Part shown: positions 29,357 through 39,563 of the stretch, one piece after another | How the letters are laid out: every line of letters begins with the position of its first letter | How positions within the stretch are numbered: the first letter of the stretch is position 1 | Assembly: GCA_902528215.1 (NCBI GenBank) | Contig: CABZRR010000004.1 | Span: 1-64,000 of the forward strand | Origin: an uncultured SAR86 cluster bacterium | GTDB lineage: Bacteria; Pseudomonadota; Gammaproteobacteria; Magnimaribacterales; D2472 | Reading direction: 5' to 3' | DNA length: 64,000 bases | Position numbers and translations under genes: made by a program | The notes under the pieces: model-generated | The model's input: only the letters and a program-made list of their open reading frames with translations | Databases searched by the model: none | Told to the model about the DNA's origin: nothing

Positions 29357-30509
29357 TTATTTAGGCAGTCCTAATAGTCTTTCTGCAATAATGTTCTTTT
29401 GAATTTCATTAGTGCCTGCATAAATTGGGCCACCATATGAAAACATAAACCCTTTGATCCATTGAGCTGCATCATGCTCTGAAGAATCAGCTAGCTCAGC
29501 ACTAGCTCCTAAAATTTTAAGAGCAGTTTGATGCATCATGTGGTCTAATTCAGACCAAAATATCTTACCTAAGCTAGATTCGGATCCAATTGATCCTCCG
29601 GCAAGCATTTTTGATGCAGTGTGATAAATGCTCAATGCATAGGATTCAGATTCAGCCCATGCTTCTACCACTTTTGATTGCAACATTGGTGAGCATTGAT
29701 CTTTATTTTTATAATATAGCTTAAGTAACTTTGCAGCAGTCTGTTGAAAACGTGCAGGACTCCTCAACATTAATCCTCTCTCAAAACCAGCTGTTGCCAT
29801 TGCAATTTTCCATCCTTCACCATCTTCACCCAACAGGTTTTCTCTCGGAACAATCACATCATCAAAATATATTTCAGCAAAGCCTGGTTCACCATCTAAT
29901 TGAGGTATGGGTCTTACAGTCACTCCTGGTGTATCAAGTGAAACCAAAATAAAGGAAAGGCCTCTATGTCTCTCAGACTCTAGATCAGTCCTGAATAAGC
30001 CAAATGTCCAATCAGCATATGCTGCTCTAGATGACCATGTTTTTTGACCATTGATCTTGTAATGATCGCCGTCCAAAACTGCTGTGGTTCTTATAGCTGC
30101 CATATCGCTTCCAGCTCCAGGCTCAGACCAGCCTTGAGACCAAATATGATCTCCAGTTGCCATTGCATTTAAAAATTTTGACTTTTGCTCATGGGTACCG
30201 AACTCCATCAATGTAGGGCCGAGAAGAAATACTCCATTTTGATTTACTCTTGTTGGAGCTTCAGCGCGATAGTACTCCTCTTCAAAAATTAACCAACGAA
30301 TTAAGTCTAGCCCTCTCCCGCCATATTCTTTTGGCCAAGTAACCATGGACCAGTTCCCAGAATTTAATGTTTTTTTCCCATTCTCTGTGTTGCTCAAATC
30401 CTTCTTTTGTATCCAAAGACAAGAGAGGTTTTTTTGGCACATTAACCTCAAGCCAGTATCTAACTTCTTCTCTAAATATATTTTGTTCTTTTGTAAAATT
30501 AATTTTCAT
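29357..30509 (-). CDS. Acyl-CoA dehydrogenase (IpdE1-like), interrupted by an apparent +1 frameshift in a 7-T run
   Basis: N-terminus MKINFTKEQNIFREEVRYWLEVNVPKK...HREWEK lies in the 30282-30545 ORF and continues as TLNSGNWSMVTWPKEYGGRGLDLIRW in the 29357-30451 ORF if one base of the T run at 30370-30376 is removed. Confidence 0.85.
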
Positions 30510-31260
30510 CTTTAAAATCAGCATCTCTTTTTTCAACAAATGCATCTCGGGCTTCTTGCGAGTCTTTCGATTTGTAGAGTTCTAGAGTAAAATTTTGTTC
30601 AGACTTATAATGCTCGTCAACATTTCCATGCTCAATTTCATTTAAAGCTTTTTTTGCAAGATTCATAGCAATTGGACTTTTTGAAGCAATATCATCAGCA
30701 ATATTAATAGCAGCCTCATGCAAAGAGTCAAAGTTAGGGTGCAGTGATTCAATAGATCCATATTCATATGCCCTTTGTGCTGAAATAGGCTTGCCGGTAA
30801 ACATCATTTTGCGGACTGCCTGCAAAGGAAATAATCTACTTAGATGTGCGCCTCCTCCAAGCGCACCTCTGTCTATTTCAGGTAAACCAAAGTATGAATC
30901 CTCGGTGGCTAATACAATATCAGCAGCACCAGCGAGGAGTATTCCGCCCCCTAAGACAAAACCATGACATGCAGAAATTACTGGCACATTGCAGACATGA
31001 ATTGCTCTGGCAGTTTTCCAGCAGCCGTCATTCACATCGGTAATTTTTGAGGAATCTTCTTGTAATTCCTTGATATTAGCTCCTGCGCAAAAACCCTTGC
31101 CTTTACCAGATAAAACTATCGCTTTTACTTCATCATTATGGGATAAATTATCAATATTTATAGCAAGATCTAACCATTCGGTTGAGGTCAAAGCATTAAC
31201 TGGAGGGCAATCCAAAATTATTTCAGCAACTCCGTTTTTAATTGTTGTATAAACACTCAT
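30499..31260 (-). CDS. Enoyl-CoA hydratase/isomerase family, EchA20-like ring hydrolase
   Basis: GKGFCAGANIKEL, FGLPEIDRGALGGGAHLSRLFP, close to remembered EchA20 sequence. Confidence 0.87.
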   Translation of the reverse strand: MSVYTTIKNGVAEIILDCPPVNALTSTEWLDLAINIDNLSHNDEVKAIVLSGKGKGFCAGANIKELQEDSSKITDVNDGCWKTARAIHVCNVPVISACHGFVLGGGILLAGAADIVLATEDSYFGLPEIDRGALGGGAHLSRLFPLQAVRKMMFTGKPISAQRAYEYGSIESLHPNFDSLHEAAINIADDIASKSPIAMNLAKKALNEIEHGNVDEHYKSEQNFTLELYKSKDSQEARDAFVEKRDADFKDEN

Positions 31261-32297
31261 TGTTTATCTCCCTCTAGCTTATTGAAATTTTCCGCTGCAA
31301 AAGAAAACTCATCCATAATCTGATCCACAAGCTGCTTGCAAGAGGGTAAATTAGAGATAAGGCCAGCTACTTGCCCAGATGGCATAGCCCCCTCATTTGG
31401 TGATCCCTCAACCATAGCTTTTTGAATTATTGCTGGACTATTTGCTGACATTATTGATTGAGATATTGTTAAATCGTCACCCTTTAACATTGCAAAAAAA
31501 GATTTTATTAAATCCGCATATGATGCCTTTGTTAATTGTTTGTATTTCCATGCTGAGATTATGGACATTATAAATAGGCTAATTGGATTAGAACGATCAA
31601 TTTTTTTAATGTAATTATTAAAAATTAATCTATGTGACATGCCATCAAATTTTTTGGTTATTTTTATATCCTCAACATTTGCAGATAAGTATGCTTCTTT
31701 AGTGTCATGAGGCACAGGACTCTCTTTTGTCATCATAAATCGAGTTCCCATTGCAATGCCGCAAGCTCCCCATGCGAGGGATGCTGCTAAACCAGAGCCG
31801 TCTCGAAATCCTCCTGCAGCAACTACTGGCAAATTTACACTTTCAAGTACTGAGCTTAAAAGAAGTGTGGTAGGTGTTGAGCCAGTGTGGCCGCCTCCCT
31901 CTGAACCTTGAATAACTATTGCGTCTGCACCAAGTTCCTCAGCTTTCACTGCATGTTTTAGAGCTCCAACAGTTGGGATACAAACAACTCCTGCTGCTTT
32001 GAATTCTTGAATAAACTCAGGTGTAGGAGATCTTGAATAACTGACTGCTTTAATTTTTTTATCAATAACAGCTTGTACAATTTCCTCGGCTCCAGGTTGA
32101 AACATATGAAAATTAATGCCAAAAGGTTTATTTGTTAGAGCTTGAGTTTCATCCATCATCTCAATTGCCTCTTTTGGACCTGCTGTTGCTAAGGCAAGGA
32201 ATCCAAAGGCTCCTGCATTTGATGAAGCAGCAACAAGTTCTGGTAAAGCCACCCAACCCATCGCAGTTTGAATAATTGGGTATTTACAACCCAGCAT
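31257..32297 (-). CDS. Nitronate monooxygenase-family flavoprotein (IpdC-like)
   Basis: IIQTAMGWVALPELVAASSNAGAFGFLALA, VIQGSEGGGHTGSTPTTLLL, VVAAGGFRDGSGLAASLAWGACGIAMGTRF. Confidence 0.88.
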   Translation of the reverse strand: MLGCKYPIIQTAMGWVALPELVAASSNAGAFGFLALATAGPKEAIEMMDETQALTNKPFGINFHMFQPGAEEIVQAVIDKKIKAVSYSRSPTPEFIQEFKAAGVVCIPTVGALKHAVKAEELGADAIVIQGSEGGGHTGSTPTTLLLSSVLESVNLPVVAAGGFRDGSGLAASLAWGACGIAMGTRFMMTKESPVPHDTKEAYLSANVEDIKITKKFDGMSHRLIFNNYIKKIDRSNPISLFIMSIISAWKYKQLTKASYADLIKSFFAMLKGDDLTISQSIMSANSPAIIQKAMVEGSPNEGAMPSGQVAGLISNLPSCKQLVDQIMDEFSFAAENFNKLEGDKQ

Positions 32298-32327
32298 ATT
32301 AGTTAACTTATTAATATTCGCGTCCTT

Positions 32328-33236
32328 TTATTTTTTTTTCTTTGGGGCAGCTTTTTTTGATGAATTTTTTTTTACTGCAGTTTTTTTCATATTCTTTCTT
32401 TGAGATTTAGCCATTTTTTTGGCATCAAAACCAGCAAGCACATTGCCAGTAGTAAGATCATTATGTGCATGAGAAAAATGATGCCATGCAAAGGCAGCCT
32501 CCATGCCATTTCTTTTTCCTTGCAGATCCTCAACATGATTAATTGCTTGTTTTGTTAAAGTTAAACCCAGTCTTGGCATTGCGGAAATCTTAGATGCCAT
32601 CTCCATTACAGAAGACTCCAACTCGGACAAAGGAACTACCTTATTTACCATTCCCATCTCATAGGCTCTTTCAGCAGACATCCTTTCTCCTAAAAATAAA
32701 AATTCTTTCGCAATTCTAGGATTTAATTCATAAGGATGAGCAAAATACTCGACACCTGGAATGCCCATACGCACAACTGGATCGGCAAAAAATGCATCCT
32801 CAGAGGCCACAATAAGATCGCAAATCCAAGCCAACATACATCCACCAGCTACACACGCGCCTTGCACCATTGCTATTGTTGGTTTAGGCATATCCCTCCA
32901 GCGCCTGCACATATTTAAATAGACCTCTTGTTCTCTAACGTATAAAAATTCGCCTCCTGGCTTATTTGTGTGGTCATACCATATAGATTTTCTGTCATAC
33001 TCAACATCAACATCTCTTCCAGGTGTCCCAATATCATGACCAGCTGAAAAATGTTTTCCATTACCTTTTAAAACTATTACCTTTACATCATCATCGTCTA
33101 TAGCTTTTTTAAAGAATTTATCAAGGTCATAAGTCATCTTTCCATTTTGAGCATTGTTATATTCAGGCCTATTCATAGAAATAATGGCAATTCCATCTTT
33201 CTTTTTATATGTAACTGTTAGTTTCGTTTTAGGCAT
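32328..33236 (-). CDS. Enoyl-CoA hydratase/isomerase with lysine-rich C-terminal tail
   Basis: GKHFSAGHDIG, VQGACVAGGCMLAWICDLIVAS crotonase motifs; tail KKMAKSQRKNMKKTAVKKNSSKKAAPKKKK. Confidence 0.9.
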   Translation of the reverse strand: MPKTKLTVTYKKKDGIAIISMNRPEYNNAQNGKMTYDLDKFFKKAIDDDDVKVIVLKGNGKHFSAGHDIGTPGRDVDVEYDRKSIWYDHTNKPGGEFLYVREQEVYLNMCRRWRDMPKPTIAMVQGACVAGGCMLAWICDLIVASEDAFFADPVVRMGIPGVEYFAHPYELNPRIAKEFLFLGERMSAERAYEMGMVNKVVPLSELESSVMEMASKISAMPRLGLTLTKQAINHVEDLQGKRNGMEAAFAWHHFSHAHNDLTTGNVLAGFDAKKMAKSQRKNMKKTAVKKNSSKKAAPKKKK

Positions 33237-33238
33237 TT

Positions 33239-33994
33239 TTATTCTCCAAAAATTGTATTGCGAATACCTTGAGGATCAAGAACCTCTCTTATTAAAACAA
33301 GCTCCTCACTTGATGGCATAGATGTAATACTGTCTGATTGGATTGCAATCTCAAATCCAGTGTTTGTAATAACATCATCTACACTTACATTTGGATGTAA
33401 AGATAGTAACTGCATGCAATTATTTTTTCCATTAAAGTCAAAAATGCCGAGATTTGTTATAACCCTCTTTATTTCAAATATTCCATTAGATAATTCTTTA
33501 TTCTTGTAGCCCATTCCAGACACCATATCAACCTCACCCTCTACAAAAGTTTTTATAGAATGATTTGGTATAAAAATTGAGTTTTTATGGTTAATAGAAT
33601 TTCCAGGAAATCCTCTGACACCCAGCAACTGAATTTTTGGTGAATCGTAGTTACCAATTACGCTTATGTTTGTTTGTCCAAAAGAATCAATTTGGGTAGG
33701 GGTAACCATTGCATGTCTTTTTCCTCCCCAAAGATTCTCAAATACACGGCTATAACTCATGTATCCCTCAACTTGATCTGCTGATGAGTCTCTTTTACCC
33801 ATTGGAGCAGGTTCTGAGATCAAGTACGTTTCTCCATCTGTCATCATTAAATCTGGATTATGTGTAAGTTTTGCTAAGCCTGCAGCTATTCTAGGAATCA
33901 GACCAATGCCAGTTGCAAGAATTTCTCCATCATCCTGCCAGGCTTTTGAAGCTTGGCTTATACATATCTCTGCTAATGAAATAGAGTCTGACAT
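33239..33994 (-). CDS. ipdB: CoA-transferase-family beta subunit (IpdB-like ring hydrolase)
   Basis: Adjacent to the IpdA-like gene; GTYLISEPAPMGKRD-type region and GVRGFPGNSINH, VITNLGIFDF motifs. Confidence 0.85.
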   Translation of the reverse strand: MSDSISLAEICISQASKAWQDDGEILATGIGLIPRIAAGLAKLTHNPDLMMTDGETYLISEPAPMGKRDSSADQVEGYMSYSRVFENLWGGKRHAMVTPTQIDSFGQTNISVIGNYDSPKIQLLGVRGFPGNSINHKNSIFIPNHSIKTFVEGEVDMVSGMGYKNKELSNGIFEIKRVITNLGIFDFNGKNNCMQLLSLHPNVSVDDVITNTGFEIAIQSDSITSMPSSEELVLIREVLDPQGIRNTIFGE

Positions 33995-33995
33995 T

Positions 33996-34865
33996 TTAAA
34001 ATTGTGGTAAAGGTATTTTCGTTATCTCTTCGGTGCCGCCAACAGATTCTAAGTAATCTTGATGAGTTTTATTCATATATTTATCAGCATAATCATTGAA
34101 AGACTTTGCTGAATCTGAATATTCTTTTAAATGCCTAATATCAAATCCATAGCTTGGAGAGCAAGATGTTGGATGTGCGCCACAGGGTGAATGAACCACT
34201 CCAGTTACAAGACTTCTCTCAAATCTATTGAATATAGCTCCATCCTTGCCGCCTAGCTCCTGGGTGGATAATAACTCTTCTGATGATACAAAAGTCTTCT
34301 CAGCCGCTCTAGCAAAAAGATCATCAAAAAAAGGATCTGGACCGATAATCTGCGTATTGCCTTTTTCATCAGATTTATTGACATGGAGTAATGCTATGTC
34401 TAATTTGATTGCTGGCATGGCAATGAAACTCTCTTTGTCTTTATAAGGTGATTTTACAAATTTTAATTCTGGATTATGAGTTAAAACATCTGTTCCAAAT
34501 CCAACTCTCGTAGGTAAAAAAGGAAGATTCATAGCAGCTGAGCGCAAGCCCCATTGAAGCATTCCCTCGTCTAACTCCATAACTTCAATTTCTTTATTTT
34601 GACGCGCTTGTCGAAAATGAGCCTCTAAGGGAATTAAATCCAAAGAAACAAATCCAAATATAAGTTTTTTTACTTTTTTATGAGCGCATAGCAAACCAAT
34701 GTCTGGACCACCATAACTCACAACAGTTAAATCTTTTATATCTGATTGGCATATCTCTCTAACTAAGGACATAGGTTTTCTTCTTGCGCCCCATCCTCCA
34801 ATACCAATAGTGGCATTGCTCTGAAGATGATCTAAGACATCTTTATGAGTTAATACCTTATTCAT
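33996..34865 (-). CDS. ipdA: CoA-transferase-family alpha subunit (IpdA-like ring hydrolase)
   Basis: IGIGGWGARRKPMSLVREICQSDIKDLTVVSYGGPDIGLLCAHKKVKKLIFGFVSLD closely resembles IpdA. Confidence 0.9.
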   Translation of the reverse strand: MNKVLTHKDVLDHLQSNATIGIGGWGARRKPMSLVREICQSDIKDLTVVSYGGPDIGLLCAHKKVKKLIFGFVSLDLIPLEAHFRQARQNKEIEVMELDEGMLQWGLRSAAMNLPFLPTRVGFGTDVLTHNPELKFVKSPYKDKESFIAMPAIKLDIALLHVNKSDEKGNTQIIGPDPFFDDLFARAAEKTFVSSEELLSTQELGGKDGAIFNRFERSLVTGVVHSPCGAHPTSCSPSYGFDIRHLKEYSDSAKSFNDYADKYMNKTHQDYLESVGGTEEITKIPLPQF

Positions 34866-34870
34866 TTATT

Positions 34871-35773
34871 TTATGCTTCGGGCATTTTAAACTCATGACC
34901 CCAATGACTTGGAGCTGGTGAATAAGTTGTTTCGTAATTATCCCAATCAGGCTGAATGCCATCATATCCAAATTCAAGCATAAAACCGCCTGGTGTCATC
35001 ATATAGAAAGAAACCATATTATCATTCATGTGTCTTCCAAGAGTTGAAGAGATATGGATATTATTTTCAATTGCTCTATCCATGGCATCAACTACCTGCT
35101 CAGCAGTCTCAACTTCAACCATTGCATGCACAAGTCCGGATGGGGGTGTGGGAGCTTGCATCATTGCAACAGTATGATGGCGCGGATTATCACAATGCAT
35201 AAAATATAAAACTGATTCAGGATCATTGGGATCCGGAGAAAATCTCATTCGCATAATATCTGAATCTCCAAAATTCATTACTTCTTTATAAAAGTCGTGA
35301 GCAGCTTCAACTTCAAGCGTTCCAAAAACTAAATGGCCCAAGCCCAATCCATGAGTAACAAATTTAGAAATATCTTGGGAAGACTTGAACTTATTTGTAT
35401 CTGTACTTCTTCCATAAAAAAGTTCTAGTTTGTTTCCTGCTGGATCATCAAAGCTTAAAAGCTCCTCAACACACCTTAGCGAAGCTAACTCTTTACTTTC
35501 GATTGCAACTTCAATTCCAAAATTACTAAGTTCTTTTTTTGCTTCTTCAAAAGCTTCCTTGTTTTCAAGTTCGAAGCCACCCCTCGCGTACCTATCATTA
35601 TCTCCTTTTTGTACCTGAAATCTGAATGGACTTTCATCCATTCGAAAGAATAAGTTTTTCTCATCGCTCAGATCATTATTCTTCATTAGCCCAACTACGT
35701 CTCGAGCATATGCCTCCCAGCTTTCTAGATTGGTTGATTCAATTAAAATATAACTTAGAGATTTTATTTTCAT
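34871..35773 (-). CDS. Type I extradiol ring-cleavage dioxygenase (HsaC/BphC-like)
   Basis: Two vicinal-oxygen-chelate repeats; ligands in HGLGLGHLVFGTLE, SGLVHAMVEVE and GGFMLEFGYDG. Confidence 0.93.
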   Translation of the reverse strand: MKIKSLSYILIESTNLESWEAYARDVVGLMKNNDLSDEKNLFFRMDESPFRFQVQKGDNDRYARGGFELENKEAFEEAKKELSNFGIEVAIESKELASLRCVEELLSFDDPAGNKLELFYGRSTDTNKFKSSQDISKFVTHGLGLGHLVFGTLEVEAAHDFYKEVMNFGDSDIMRMRFSPDPNDPESVLYFMHCDNPRHHTVAMMQAPTPPSGLVHAMVEVETAEQVVDAMDRAIENNIHISSTLGRHMNDNMVSFYMMTPGGFMLEFGYDGIQPDWDNYETTYSPAPSHWGHEFKMPEA

Positions 35774-35959
35774 TGCATGCCTCTTATTTAAAAATTTCTT
35801 ACGATTACTTAATAACTATATAAAATATATATTTAACTCTATATGTTTTCATTGATAATTCTATCATTCAATTTATTTATACATAATCATTCATCATTGA
35901 TTTACGAACTATATTGAATTACCTATACATGAATATACTTAAATTAGATAAAATAAATC

Positions 35960-36616
35960 ATGTCTAAGCTAAAATTTTTAATTCAACCTGTTACTCCTTT
36001 TCAACAAAATGCTCCTATTTTATATTGCGAAAAATCAAAAAAATGTGCTTTTGTAGACCCAGGCGGCGATATAGATGTTCTTTTGGGAATAGCAAAAGAT
36101 AACAATCTTATTCCAGAAAAAATTTTTCTTACTCATGGTCATATTGATCATGCTGGTGCTGCCACAGAACTTGCAAGAATGTTGTCTTTAGAAATTGAAG
36201 GGCCACACAAAGAGGATCTATTTTTATTAGAATCACTTGAAGAGCAAGGAAAAATGCTTGGAATGGAATGCGAAAACTGTGTTCCTGATAGATGGCTTGA
36301 TGAAGGAGATGAAATTAAACTTGCAAATGAGAATCTAAAAGTATTATTTACTCCAGGTCATTCACCTGGACACATAGTGTTTTATCATCCAGAATCCAAA
36401 ATAGTAATTATAGGTGACGTCTTATTTAGAGGATCAGTTGGGAGAACAGACCTTCCAGGGAGCAATCATCAAACTTTAATTAATTCAATTACTGAAAAGC
36501 TTTGGCCATTGGGAGATGAAATAGTATTCATTCCTGGTCATGGCCCTTTATCAACATTTGGTCAAGAAAGAAAAGATAATTCGTTTGTTGCAGATTCAGT
36601 AATTAATCAGTCTTAG
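35960..36616 (+). CDS. MBL-fold metallohydrolase (glyoxalase II-like)
   Basis: LTHGHIDHAGAA, FTPGHSPGHIVFY, IPGHGPLSTFGQE. Confidence 0.92.
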   Translation: MSKLKFLIQPVTPFQQNAPILYCEKSKKCAFVDPGGDIDVLLGIAKDNNLIPEKIFLTHGHIDHAGAATELARMLSLEIEGPHKEDLFLLESLEEQGKMLGMECENCVPDRWLDEGDEIKLANENLKVLFTPGHSPGHIVFYHPESKIVIIGDVLFRGSVGRTDLPGSNHQTLINSITEKLWPLGDEIVFIPGHGPLSTFGQERKDNSFVADSVINQS

Positions 36617-36849
36617 TCTACCCATAGCTTAACTAGCTTTCCTTTATCATCTTTCATGGATCCAGTTACTATTAAAATAAAATCTACGATCCACCATACG
36701 CCAACTCCTCCAATAGTGATAATAAACAAAATTGCTGATGCATAACGCCCTAAAAAAAATCTATGTGCTGCTAGCGGCCAGGATAAGACAATAAAAAGTA
36801 GAAATGTTGGCAAAATCTTTTTTTCAGAAATATTTGATGGCTCATTCAT
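36613..36849 (-). CDS. TM2-domain protein
   Basis: HRFFLGRYASAILFIITIGGVGVWWIVDFILI. Confidence 0.82.
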   Translation of the reverse strand: MNEPSNISEKKILPTFLLFIVLSWPLAAHRFFLGRYASAILFIITIGGVGVWWIVDFILIVTGSMKDDKGKLVKLWVD

Positions 36850-37639
36850 ATCTTCCTCCAGCTAAACTTGAACTCATTCTTATGACCAAGCTGGCTGGTA
36901 AAACATTACAAACAAAAGCTAAAAATTTATTTAATAATCCAGGAACCCAAACACTCTTGCCTTGCATCATCGCATTAACTGCTCCAACTGCAACACTTTG
37001 TGAGTCTTTTTTCATAAAAGCAGGCACCTTATCCATAGCATCTTGCATACCACTTGCAGTATGAAATTCAGTCACCGTGAATCCAGGACAGACGTTGATT
37101 GAAGTAATTCCTTTAGATCGATAATTAATATTAATTGCGTCTCCAAATCGATTAACAAAAGTCTTTACTGGTCCATATAAAGCCCCCCAACCTGAAGATG
37201 GAGGAGCAAATGAAGCTAAAGATGAAACAATCATAATCTTTCCATATTTTCGATCTAGCATTCCTGGAATAAATTTTTTAGTGAGCGCAATAACTGATAT
37301 ACCAAGCACGCGAAGAAAATTTTCTTCTTCATCTTCTCTGGTTTCATGGAATTTTTTATTTATGCTATATCCAGCGTTATTTACCAAAATATCTATTGGG
37401 TAATTTCTATCGGAACAAAACTTAAAAATAGTTTCTGGTGCAGTTATCTCAGATAAGTCAGCAACAACGTAGTCGCAATGAATTTTAAAATCCTCAATGA
37501 GTTGAGTTGATATATTTTTAAGTCTTTCCTCTCTTCTAGCAGTTAAGATAATATTATGGCCTCTTTCAGCCAACTCTTTTGCAATATCTAATCCTATTCC
37601 AGCAGTTGATCCTGTTACTAATGCATAATTTTTATTCAT
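36842..37639 (-). CDS. Short-chain dehydrogenase/reductase
   Basis: VTGSTAGIGLDIAKELAERG, NNAGYS, YGPVKTFVN. Confidence 0.92.
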   Translation of the reverse strand: MNKNYALVTGSTAGIGLDIAKELAERGHNIILTARREERLKNISTQLIEDFKIHCDYVVADLSEITAPETIFKFCSDRNYPIDILVNNAGYSINKKFHETREDEEENFLRVLGISVIALTKKFIPGMLDRKYGKIMIVSSLASFAPPSSGWGALYGPVKTFVNRFGDAININYRSKGITSINVCPGFTVTEFHTASGMQDAMDKVPAFMKKDSQSVAVGAVNAMMQGKSVWVPGLLNKFLAFVCNVLPASLVIRMSSSLAGGRYE

Positions 37640-37656
37640 TTTTTTTCCATGTTTTT

Positions 37657-38130
37657 TTATAAATCTCTTATATTTAATCTTATTTCATAGGGTATTGGGC
37701 CAGCTAGATCATGCTCTTTTTTTATAGCTAACACCTTTGTAAGTTTTTCTTGAGACATTGGAGCAATTTTTCGTAGGTTCATATCAACATGACCTTCTAC
37801 TGTTTCATACATTGCAGAAATAATGCCCTCTTTATCAAATAAGGCTCCAACTAAATGATAAAGTTTTTCATTAACATTCAATAGCCTAAATTTAGGAAAA
37901 ATCTTATCATCTAAAAGGAATTCTTTTTTAAATCTATAGTTATCCTCTAGAGTGAAACTAGAAAAACCCTCGTTAAAATAATCCTCATTAAAACCAAAGT
38001 CTGTATTAACGAAATCCCACCCCTGCTCAAAAACTTTTTTTATATAATTAACATTCATATGCCCATTAAAATCACACATATCTTTGGTTACTGTTACTGG
38101 CTCACCAACATAAGGAAATAAGTCTTTCAT
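37657..38130 (-). CDS. Acyl-CoA thioesterase-like hotdog protein
   Basis: TVTKDMCDFNGHMNVNYIKKVFEQGWDFV, hotdog/4HBT pattern. Confidence 0.75.
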   Translation of the reverse strand: MKDLFPYVGEPVTVTKDMCDFNGHMNVNYIKKVFEQGWDFVNTDFGFNEDYFNEGFSSFTLEDNYRFKKEFLLDDKIFPKFRLLNVNEKLYHLVGALFDKEGIISAMYETVEGHVDMNLRKIAPMSQEKLTKVLAIKKEHDLAGPIPYEIRLNIRDL

Positions 38131-38258
38131 AGTTTTTTATGGTAATTTAAAAGAAAGAATTGTGTATAAATAAAGCTAAATATGCAAACTGAAAGTTATG
38201 TTTTTGTGATGATATTTCGTACAATATATTTTTTTATTAAATAATTTAATCTTAGCAT

Positions 38259-39557
38259 TTGGATAAAACTTTAGCACCAGAAGATCTCAGATCGATTATT
38301 GTCTCGATAGATTTACTGAGTTCAAATCAAGATAATACAAATCATTTCAACTCTGAGGAATTTCTTCAACTAGCTTCCTCATCAGGACTGAAAGTTGAGC
38401 ATCATATTTTTTCAAAACAAAAATTTGTTTCTGCCAATCATTTTCTCACTAAGGGAAAAACTGTCGAGCTTAAGAATCTTGTAGAGTTGGAAAAAATAAA
38501 GCTTATCGTCTTAGATTGTGAACTTTCTCCTTCGCAAGAGAGAAATTTAGAAAAACTTCTTTGTGCAAGAGTACTTGATAGAACCGGACTAATCTTAGAT
38601 ATTTTTGCAGCCAGAGCACAAAGTGATATTGGAAAATTACAAGTTGAACTTGCTCAGCTAAGTTTTCTCTCAACGAGATTGGTAAGAGGATGGAGCCATC
38701 TTGAGAGGCAAAAAGGCGGAATTGGGTTGAGAGGTCCTGGAGAGACACAGCTTGAAACCGACAGAAGATTGATTGGTAACAGAATTAAACAACTTAAAAA
38801 AAGATTAAAGAAACAACATAATCAAAAGAACCTGAATAGATACTCGAGAAAAAAAAATAATAACAAGTTAGTAGCACTAGTGGGTTACACGAATGCAGGA
38901 AAAACTTCGTTATTTAATTTATTAACAGAGGGAGGCTTAGAACCAGAAGATAAATTATTTGCGACATTAGATACAACAACTAGGCGTGCAAACTTTAAAT
39001 TAAAAACAATTGATATAGTACTTTTTTCTGATACAGTCGGATTCATATCTAATCTTCCAACCAAGTTAATTGAGTCATTCAAGGCAACACTTGATGATTT
39101 AGCATCAGCAGATCTTTTAATTCATGTTGTTGATGCTTCAGATGCAAACAGGGATTACAAAATTAAAGAAGTCGATATAATTTTGAAAGATTTAGGCGTA
39201 ACTTCAATACCACAAATTAGAGCTTTAAATAAAGTTGATTTAATTGAAAATGAAGACATATGGCCATCAAATAATTTGTATCCTGAGCATAAAATTTCTA
39301 CTGAAACAGGTGAGGGTCTTGAGGAATTAAAAGATTTAATATCTGAAAGACTTTTTGGAAATATATTGAGTGGCTGGGTTGAATTCTCTCCAATTCAAGC
39401 TCCAGTTAGGTCTAAATTATTTGACTCTGGGTGTATATTAGAAGAAAAAATAGATGCTAATGGAAAGCATCAATCATTAGTTTCAATCTCACAAAGTATG
39501 TTCAAAGAATTTGAAGGATTAGAAATTTTTAATAATTTAAGGCCAGTTTCTTCATAA
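38259..39557 (+). CDS. hflX: GTPase HflX
   Basis: RGPGETQLETDRRLIGNRIKQLKKRL, GYTNAGKTSLFN, DTVGFISNLP; possible TTG start. Confidence 0.95.
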   Translation: MDKTLAPEDLRSIIVSIDLLSSNQDNTNHFNSEEFLQLASSSGLKVEHHIFSKQKFVSANHFLTKGKTVELKNLVELEKIKLIVLDCELSPSQERNLEKLLCARVLDRTGLILDIFAARAQSDIGKLQVELAQLSFLSTRLVRGWSHLERQKGGIGLRGPGETQLETDRRLIGNRIKQLKKRLKKQHNQKNLNRYSRKKNNNKLVALVGYTNAGKTSLFNLLTEGGLEPEDKLFATLDTTTRRANFKLKTIDIVLFSDTVGFISNLPTKLIESFKATLDDLASADLLIHVVDASDANRDYKIKEVDIILKDLGVTSIPQIRALNKVDLIENEDIWPSNNLYPEHKISTETGEGLEELKDLISERLFGNILSGWVEFSPIQAPVRSKLFDSGCILEEKIDANGKHQSLVSISQSMFKEFEGLEIFNNLRPVSS

Positions 39558-39563
39558 AATAAA

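Noticed and set aside
30282-30545. 87-aa ORF as a separate gene
   Set aside because: Its first ~50 residues are the N-terminus of the acyl-CoA dehydrogenase; the remainder is out-of-frame read-through past the 7-T run.
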